Positions 1-3,670 of a stretch of 7,065 nt of DNA are shown one piece after another. This DNA comes from Candidatus Zhuqueibacterota bacterium (GTDB lineage: Bacteria; KSB1; UBA2214), in contig JAKJDB010000131.1 of assembly GCA_022706175.1 (NCBI GenBank), positions 1 through 7,065 on the forward strand, written 5' to 3'. The notes under the pieces were generated by a model. That model searched no databases. It was given only the letters and a program-made list of their open reading frames with translations, and had not been told where the DNA came from. A program made the translations under genes and the position numbers. Positions within the stretch are counted from its first letter, which is position 1; every line of letters starts with the position of its first letter.

Positions 1-729
1 CGGCCGGGCGCCGATGGAAAGCACCACGGCATCCGCCGGCATCTTTTCGCCGCCCTCCAGCTCCACATACTCCACACGTTCCTTGCCGCCCAACCCGGCC
101 ACTTTGATTCCGGTGCGCAGCTGCACGCCGTCTGAGCGCAGCACCTCCTCCGCCTTTTGACAAAACTCGACATCAAAGGACTGCTGCAGAATATGATCGG
201 TCATCTCGGTGAGGGTCACGACCTTGTCGCCCATCTTGTTGATCTCATCGGCCAGTTCCACTCCGATAAAACCGCCGCCGATGATCACGACATGCCGCGC
301 CTCCTTGATCTGCTCACGCATCTCCACCAGATAGTCAAAATCCTTGTAAACCGCATAAACGCCCTTCAGCGGACTGCGAAACGGCTTGGGGATGATCGGT
401 TTGCTGCCTGTGGCCAGCACCAATTTTTCGAACGTGATCTCTTCGCCCGACTCGAGGATCGCCAGCTTGCGGGCTTGATCCACCTCCACCGCAGTGCCGA
501 TCTTGAGCTCCACGTTCTTCGCCTTCAGGGGGGCATCCCCCATCAGGTTATCCTCCGCCGAGGCCAGCGTGCCGAACATGTAGGGAATTCCGCAGGGCAC
601 CGCCACCTTGGCATCGCGGCGCACCAACATCACCCGCTTGTTTGGGTAAGTATTCTTACTGGAGATCGCGGTGATGACGCCCGCAGGCCCGCCGCCGATG
701 ACCAGCACATCTGTTGTCAATTTTTCCAT
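1..729 (-). CDS. FAD/NAD(P)-dependent oxidoreductase, CoA-disulfide reductase/NADH oxidase-like (3' end cut by window edge)
   Basis: These are the first 243 residues of a pyridine nucleotide-disulfide oxidoreductase; the stop lies beyond the left edge. An N-terminal FAD-binding Rossmann motif GGGPAG is at residues 12-17. The segment VPCGIPY follows, with Cys46 where the CoA-disulfide reductase/NADH oxidase/NADH-dependent persulfide reductase family carries its single redox-active cysteine. The ATG motif (LVLATGSKP) lies near residue 105, and a second Rossmann motif IIGGGFIG, for NAD(P)H, near residue 150. The family uses NAD(P)H and FAD to reduce CoA disulfides, persulfides, polysulfide or oxygen in the cytoplasm. 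The substrate cannot be decided because the dimerisation domain and any C-terminal rhodanese or TusA fusion lie outside. The start ATG is preceded by AAGGAG 11 bases upstream. It is the last visible gene of a minus-strand cluster, 84 bases after the TrmO-like gene. The family call is firm; the exact enzyme is not. Confidence 0.88.
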   Translation of the reverse strand, partial: MEKLTTDVLVIGGGPAGVITAISSKNTYPNKRVMLVRRDAKVAVPCGIPYMFGTLASAEDNLMGDAPLKAKNVELKIGTAVEVDQARKLAILESGEEITFEKLVLATGSKPIIPKPFRSPLKGVYAVYKDFDYLVEMREQIKEARHVVIIGGGFIGVELADEINKMGDKVVTLTEMTDHILQQSFDVEFCQKAEEVLRSDGVQLRTGIKVAGLGGKERVEYVELEGGEKMPADAVVLSIGARP

Positions 730-740
730 CGCTTGCTCTT

Positions 741-746
741 CTCCTT
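741..746 (-). promoter_or_regulatory. Shine-Dalgarno site of the oxidoreductase gene
   Basis: On the minus strand, AAGGAG lies 11 bases before the ATG at 729. It supports that start and shows that SD-type initiation is used by this cluster. Confidence 0.75.
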
Positions 747-813
747 TGCATGTGGACTAACGGCTTTTAGCGCCCAAGGCAGGCACGCACCAGGCCGAAA
801 TCCTGTTTCCTTA

Positions 814-1326
814 TCATTTCGTCTCATCGGTTCCGGTACCGGCAAAACCACGCTTTCCACGGATTCGGGCGGTCGCGTCATCCACCTGATCTTGCCATCC
901 GCTGCGACAGCCCTGAATACAATCAAACCTCTCTACATAAGGTTTGATGTCCAGCAGCGGCGTTCGATCCAGAATGTCTACGTCCTCCAGCAACAGAACA
1001 GCGCCCTGCCGCTTGAGCAAACGGACAATGCTAAAGCCGATGGGATTGGGCCGGCAGGTCGCCCGAGTGGCAAAGACGCCTCTGGCAATATCCTGGAGAA
1101 AGGGCCGAACCTTCAGTTGCATCGGCTGGCCGCGATGCAGGTGATAGATCAGATAGATGTGCGAGAATCCGTCGAGATCCTCCAGCCCGTCGACAAAAGG
1201 CGGAAAAATCTCCGCCTCGCCCTTGCAGCCGGCGGCAAAAGCCGGTTGAATGGGCGTTTTTTTTGGATCCTGGTGATCGCTGCGAATGATCCCGATCGGC
1301 CGGTAAACGATTTCCTGTTCCATCAT
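814..1326 (-). CDS. trmO: TrmO/TsaA (YaeB, UPF0066) family SAM-dependent methyltransferase, short form
   Basis: A 170-residue protein of the TsaA-like beta-barrel family. In E. coli the founding member TrmO uses S-adenosylmethionine to N6-methylate threonylcarbamoyladenosine-37 of some tRNAs. Visible family motifs are YRPIGIIRS near the N-terminus (8-16), the FSHIYLIYHLH block (54-64), the signature RGVFATRATCRPNPIG (82-97) and DRTPLLDIKPY (120-130). The E. coli protein is about 235 residues; this one ends about 40 residues after the DIKPY block and lacks the extra C-terminal region with its DPRP-type motif, as in short archaeal and anaerobe homologues. The ATG at 1326 is chosen because GGGAG lies 12 bases upstream; the ATG at 1323 is equally in frame, and a TTG at 1368 would add 14 residues unlike the family. 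It ends in tandem stops (TGA TAA). It sits between a NifX-like gene and a flavin reductase, so a role beyond tRNA modification is possible. Confidence 0.9.
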   Translation of the reverse strand: MMEQEIVYRPIGIIRSDHQDPKKTPIQPAFAAGCKGEAEIFPPFVDGLEDLDGFSHIYLIYHLHRGQPMQLKVRPFLQDIARGVFATRATCRPNPIGFSIVRLLKRQGAVLLLEDVDILDRTPLLDIKPYVERFDCIQGCRSGWQDQVDDATARIRGKRGFAGTGTDETK

Positions 1327-1338
1327 CCTAGTGCGGTT

Positions 1339-1345
1339 CTCCCTT
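1339..1345 (-). promoter_or_regulatory. Shine-Dalgarno site deciding the trmO start
   Basis: AAGGGAG on the minus strand lies 12 bases before the ATG at 1326. It favours the ATG pair at 1326/1323 over the upstream in-frame TTG at 1368, which would place this site inside the coding region. Confidence 0.6.
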
Positions 1346-1387
1346 TTTATTTCCGTACACTCCACCAAGACCGTTATGCCCCGTCCC

Positions 1388-1404
1388 CGGCTCTGTAAAA
1401 GCCG
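1388..1404 (-). other. Small stem-loop between the NifX-like and trmO genes
   Basis: CGGCT and AGCCG form a 5-base-pair stem with a 7-base loop in the 87-base gap after the NifX-like gene. No U-tract follows on the minus strand, so it is not a convincing terminator. It could slightly stabilise or attenuate a polycistronic message, or mean nothing. Confidence 0.25.
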
Positions 1405-1413
1405 CCTGCTTTA

Positions 1414-1737
1414 TCATAATTTCCGTTCAGTCAAAAACGCCTCGATTGCCTCTCGAACCGTGCCGCCGACACCGGTGACGATCTCTATGCCAGCGGCTTC
1501 CAGCGCCTGTTGCGCATTCCCGCCCACCTGCCCGGTAAGCAGCACCTCCACCTTGTTCCTGGCGACCTCGTTGGCAGCCGCCGGACCGGCGCCGCCAGCC
1601 GCTTGGAAGGCCGGATTGGAAAACGCCGAAATTTTCATGGTCTTCGAATCGACCATCACAAAATACGCGCACCGGCCGAAACGTGGATCCACTTTCGCCG
1701 ATAAAGAGCCGCCTGTTGCACTGACTGCAATCCGCAT
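1414..1737 (-). CDS. NifX/NifB-type dinitrogenase iron-molybdenum cofactor family protein
   Basis: A 107-residue single-domain protein of the dinitrogenase iron-molybdenum cofactor (NifX/NafY/NifB C-terminal, Pfam DiNase) family. Supporting features are the start MRIAVSATGG, the family motif VDPRFGRC (16-23), a glycine/alanine-rich segment (47-55), and LLTGQVGGNAQQAL (66-79) followed by GIEIVTGVGGTVREAIEAF (83-101). Family members bind or carry Fe-Mo or Fe-S cofactor precursors. Stand-alone versions in organisms without nitrogenase, including orange-protein relatives, usually accompany ferredoxins and Mrp-type ATPases. No nitrogenase gene is visible here, so a role in nitrogen fixation is not implied. 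The ATG at 1737 is preceded by AAAGGAA at a suitable distance. The gene lies 59 bases after the ferredoxin-like gene and ends with tandem TGA TAA stops. The family is sure; the metal or cluster it handles is unknown. Confidence 0.92.
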   Translation of the reverse strand: MRIAVSATGGSLSAKVDPRFGRCAYFVMVDSKTMKISAFSNPAFQAAGGAGPAAANEVARNKVEVLLTGQVGGNAQQALEAAGIEIVTGVGGTVREAIEAFLTERKL

Positions 1738-1796
1738 AGCTACACGTTCCTTTCTGGTTGATCAAACACACGGATTGAAACAACAAACAAAACGGA

Positions 1797-2228
1797 TTAT
1801 CCGCCGCCTCCGCGACGTCGTCTTCGCCTCTGACCTGTAGGGGTACGGGACAGGCTCGTTTGTCGCAAGAAGGAATCGGCTTCGCCCTTGGGCTGCGCGG
1901 GCCCAGAATGGCGTTCCAGGTAGAGGCAAGCAATTTTTTCCAGTAAATTCAGTCCGCCCATCACCCACTCCAAACGAGCCGGCCGCGCCGACTGAGTTGG
2001 ACGGCGATCGCCGATCGGCACTATTTTCCCGCCGGCCGGCGCTGCTTTTTGCAGGTCGAGCACTTGAACAATGGCATGGGACCGGCAGACATCGAGACAC
2101 TTGCCGCACTGATCGCATTTTTCCTGATCGATCTGCCCGATGCAGTCGACCAGGATAATCGCCCGCTTCGGACAAACGTCCAAACACCGGCCGCAGCCGG
2201 TGCATTTTTCTTGTCTAATCGTGATCAT
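1797..2228 (-). CDS. Two-[4Fe-4S] ferredoxin-like protein with Arg/Gly-rich C-terminal tail
   Basis: A 143-residue protein with a bacterial-type 2[4Fe-4S] ferredoxin domain in its first 55 residues. Cluster ligands are Cys9, 12, 15 and 19 (C-x2-C-x2-C-x3-C-P) and Cys38, 41, 44 and 48 (same spacing, but Arg follows the last Cys instead of Pro). An extra Cys29 lies between the motifs. After about residue 60 comes a segment that is not ferredoxin-like, with a helical stretch around VMGGLNLLEKIACLYLERH, then a tail ending in six arginines and four glycines (134-143). The protein probably transfers electrons or Fe-S units in the cytoplasm; the tail suggests binding to nucleic acid, membrane or a partner, which is inference. 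The ATG at 2228 is chosen over the ATG at 2267 because GGAG lies 9 bases upstream and the ferredoxin fold begins directly after it. It is first in the minus-strand cluster. Confidence 0.88.
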   Translation of the reverse strand: MITIRQEKCTGCGRCLDVCPKRAIILVDCIGQIDQEKCDQCGKCLDVCRSHAIVQVLDLQKAAPAGGKIVPIGDRRPTQSARPARLEWVMGGLNLLEKIACLYLERHSGPAQPKGEADSFLRQTSLSRTPTGQRRRRRRGGGG

Positions 2229-2237
2229 GTACCCATG

Positions 2238-2241
2238 CTCC
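2238..2241 (-). promoter_or_regulatory. Shine-Dalgarno core deciding the ferredoxin start
   Basis: GGAG on the minus strand lies 9 bases before the ATG at 2228. The alternative ATG at 2267 has no comparable upstream site, so the shorter protein is preferred. Confidence 0.6.
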
Positions 2242-2377
2242 AATTCAAACCAACCGCCACATAGCATTCCATTTCACAAACGCAAATATCATACCATTTA
2301 ACGCCCGCTTATCGCGTCCTTTAACATATTGTATTCTAACATTGTAAAATCCTAAAGCCTCTCATCATTCGCTATAA

Positions 2378-2393
2378 ATAATTGCATAATTGC
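2378..2393. repeat. Tandem 8-base direct repeat ATAATTGC
   Basis: Two perfect consecutive copies of ATAATTGC occupy 2378-2385 and 2386-2393. The second overlaps the left arm of the neighbouring inverted repeat. This arrangement in an AT-rich divergent promoter region is compatible with a regulator binding site, but two copies of an AT-rich 8-mer could also arise by chance. Confidence 0.45.
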
Positions 2394-2418
2394 TATTTTT
2401 ATTAGAATAAAATAGCAA
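2390..2418. repeat. Perfect 10-base inverted repeat, possible operator
   Basis: TTGCTATTTT (2390-2399) is the exact reverse complement of AAAATAGCAA (2409-2418), with a 9-base spacer. It lies in the AT-rich part of the divergent region. A transcription-factor operator is the simplest reading. An intrinsic terminator is less likely: the stem is AT-rich, no U-run follows on either strand, and there is no gene just upstream to terminate. Confidence 0.5.
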
Positions 2419-2444
2419 AAATACATATTTTATGTCATGCGGAA

Positions 2445-2517
2445 TTAACCCGGCTCAGCAACAGCGGCGAAGGGCTTTAACCGGGTGTTGCGGCGAAGGC
2501 GCAGCCATGGTCCTTCG
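2445..2517 (+). other. Imperfect tandem repeat with alternative RNA stems (candidate structured leader)
   Basis: Two related units start with TTAACCCGG (2445) and TTAACCGGG (2477). Each ends in the same 10-mer GCGGCGAAGG (2464-2473 and 2490-2499). ACCCGG (2448-2453) can pair with CCGGGT (2481-2486), and GCAACA (2458-2463) with TGTTGC (2486-2491). The two pairings interleave, giving either a pseudoknot or two exclusive hairpins. CCTTCG (2512-2517) can pair with CGAAGG of either unit. It would lie in the 5' leader of psd if transcription starts in the AT-rich zone. It matches no riboswitch class I recognise. Whether it is transcribed or folded is unknown. Confidence 0.35.
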
Positions 2518-2600
2518 ATCCCTTTCATCGTTCATCGCTCGCGGCAAATTTACGGTTGCATCTGGTTGTCTAAATGGTTATTTTACGTTCATGACACAAA

Positions 2601-2627
2601 GGCCATCCCCTTTAAGGACCAATGGCC
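2601..2627 (+). other. Stem-loop upstream of psd
   Basis: GGCCAT (2601-2606) and ATGGCC (2622-2627) form a perfect 6-base-pair stem. Its 15-base loop contains the self-complementary segment CCTT-T-AAGG. No U-tract follows, so it is not an obvious terminator. It lies about 100 bases before the preferred psd start. Confidence 0.35.
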
Positions 2628-2725
2628 GAGCCAAGACGTGAGTGAAGATGTTGTTCGTCATCCTAATCTTTCTCTCGCCCCGTACAGGACATACGTTGAA
2701 TCAGCCTGGCAAATTTTTTACTCCT

Positions 2726-3622
2726 ATGTCAGAATCCGTTTATTTTTACCGCCGTGGCGCAGCAGCCAAAGAAGAGGAGATCATCCTTGGCAAAGGGCTT
2801 TTGCGCTGGGCCTATCACAGCCCATTAGGGAAATCGCTCGCCGCTCTTCTGTTTCACCACGCCTGGCCGAGCCGGCTGGCCGGCTGGTTCGCCGCCAGCC
2901 GATTGAGCCGCAGGCGCATCGCACCGGTGATCCGCGAACTCGCTATCGATGCGACGGAATTCGCCGATCCGGTTGAGAGCTATCCCACGTTCAATGCGTT
3001 TTTCACCCGGCGCCTCAAACCCGGCGCCCGGCCCTTTTCTCCCGATGACAGCGACATCGCCTCTCCCGCGGACGGTCGCGTTCTGGTCTATCCCCGCTTA
3101 CAAAAAAACGCACTGGTTCCGGTCAAGGGCAAATCCTTCACCGTGGACGATCTGCTCGGTTACCCGGCCGCAGAATTTCATGACGGCAGCCTGGCGGTCA
3201 TCCGCCTTTGTCCGGCGGATTACCACCGCTTTCATTTTCCCTGCGAGGGCCGGCTCATCGAACAGCGTCGCATGAAAGGCCGTTACCATTCGGTCAATCC
3301 GCTGGTCCTGGCCCTGGGCATCGACGTCTTTAGCCAGAATGAACGTCACGTCACTGTGCTGGAAAATGCCCGCCTGGCCCGCTACGCCTATGTCGAAGTC
3401 GGGGCCTTTGGCGTCGGCAGCATTGTCCAGACCTATACAGGGCCGTTCGTGCAAAAAGGCGATGAAAAAGGATATTTTCAATACGGCAGTTCCACCGTCA
3501 TTCTTGTTTTTCAACCCGGGAAAATCCTGTTCGAGAAAGATCTGCTGACGCACAGTGCAGAGGGATACGAGACCTTTCTTCAAGCAGGACACTGTTTAGG
3601 GAAAACAGCAGCAACTCTGTAA
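2726..3622 (+). CDS. psd: Phosphatidylserine decarboxylase proenzyme
   Basis: A 298-residue pyruvoyl-dependent enzyme that converts phosphatidylserine to phosphatidylethanolamine at the membrane. Family blocks are visible in order: the N-terminal region YFYRRGAAAKEEEIILGKGL, then FADPVESYPTFNAFFTRRLKPGARP, SPADGRV with Asp116, CPADYHRFHFP with His167 and His170, and YGSSTV near the C-terminus. The proenzyme self-cleaves between Gly254 and Ser255, giving a large beta chain and a 44-residue alpha chain whose Ser255 becomes the pyruvoyl group. Asp116, His167 and Ser255 match the catalytic triad of the family. The ATG at 2726 is chosen because homologues begin at this point (MSESVYFY). An in-frame GTG at 2642 or ATG at 2648 would add 26-28 residues with a short hydrophobic stretch. 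None of these starts has a clear SD sequence. No phosphatidylserine synthase gene is adjacent. Confidence 0.95.
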   Translation: MSESVYFYRRGAAAKEEEIILGKGLLRWAYHSPLGKSLAALLFHHAWPSRLAGWFAASRLSRRRIAPVIRELAIDATEFADPVESYPTFNAFFTRRLKPGARPFSPDDSDIASPADGRVLVYPRLQKNALVPVKGKSFTVDDLLGYPAAEFHDGSLAVIRLCPADYHRFHFPCEGRLIEQRRMKGRYHSVNPLVLALGIDVFSQNERHVTVLENARLARYAYVEVGAFGVGSIVQTYTGPFVQKGDEKGYFQYGSSTVILVFQPGKILFEKDLLTHSAEGYETFLQAGHCLGKTAATL

Positions 3623-3627
3623 ACCCC

Positions 3628-3647
3628 GGGACCTCGCTCGAGGCCCC
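3628..3647 (+). terminator. Stem-loop after psd, possible terminator
   Basis: Directly after the psd stop, GGG-A-CCTC pairs with GAGG-C-CCC around a GCTC loop, a strong 7-pair stem with one A-C mismatch. It is followed by TTATCATA rather than a true U-run, so intrinsic termination would be weak or factor-assisted. It separates psd from the secreted hydrolase gene 24 bases further on. Confidence 0.4.
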
Positions 3648-3670
3648 TTATCATACACTGGAACAACAGA

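Larger units (their letters stand above)
2229..2725. other. Non-coding region between divergent genes
   Basis: About 500 bases separate the ferredoxin start (minus) from the psd start (plus). Open frames here give no recognisable protein. The left part (about 2270-2432) is strongly AT-rich compared with its surroundings and should hold the promoters for both directions, though I cannot place consensus -35/-10 boxes with confidence. On the minus strand, TATGAT at 2293-2288 is a possible -10 for the ferredoxin cluster, without a good -35. The right part (about 2440-2640) returns to higher GC and contains repeats and potential RNA stems described separately. Confidence 0.7.

Noticed and set aside
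157..1398. Long plus-strand open frame of 413 codons
   Set aside because: It runs antisense through three well-supported genes (oxidoreductase, trmO and the stop region of the NifX-like gene). Its product resembles no protein family and is rich in His/Arg/Gln as expected of a shadow frame in GC-rich DNA.
1414..2228. Nitrogen fixation locus
   Set aside because: A stand-alone DiNase-domain protein with a ferredoxin is common in non-diazotrophs. No nifHDK, nifE/N or nifB radical-SAM gene is visible.
2390..2418. Rho-independent terminator reading of the inverted repeat
   Set aside because: The stem is AT-rich, no U-run follows on either strand, and both flanking genes diverge from it.
2445..2491. 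Integron attC-like site suggested by TTAAC elements
   Set aside because: The two TTAAC elements are in direct, not inverted, orientation. There is no matching GTTRRRY core and no integrase or cassette array.
2432..2641. Small plus-strand open frame between the divergent genes
   Set aside because: The 69-residue product has no recognisable domain and no SD site, and it overlaps the repeat block. Treated as non-coding, though not strictly excluded.
2268..2725. CRISPR, phage defence or mobile element in the intergenic region
   Set aside because: There are no regularly spaced repeats, transposase or integrase remnants, or target-site duplications. The repeats are short and local.
2485..2976. 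Open frame overlapping the psd start in another frame
   Set aside because: It overlaps 250 bases of psd and gives no recognisable protein.
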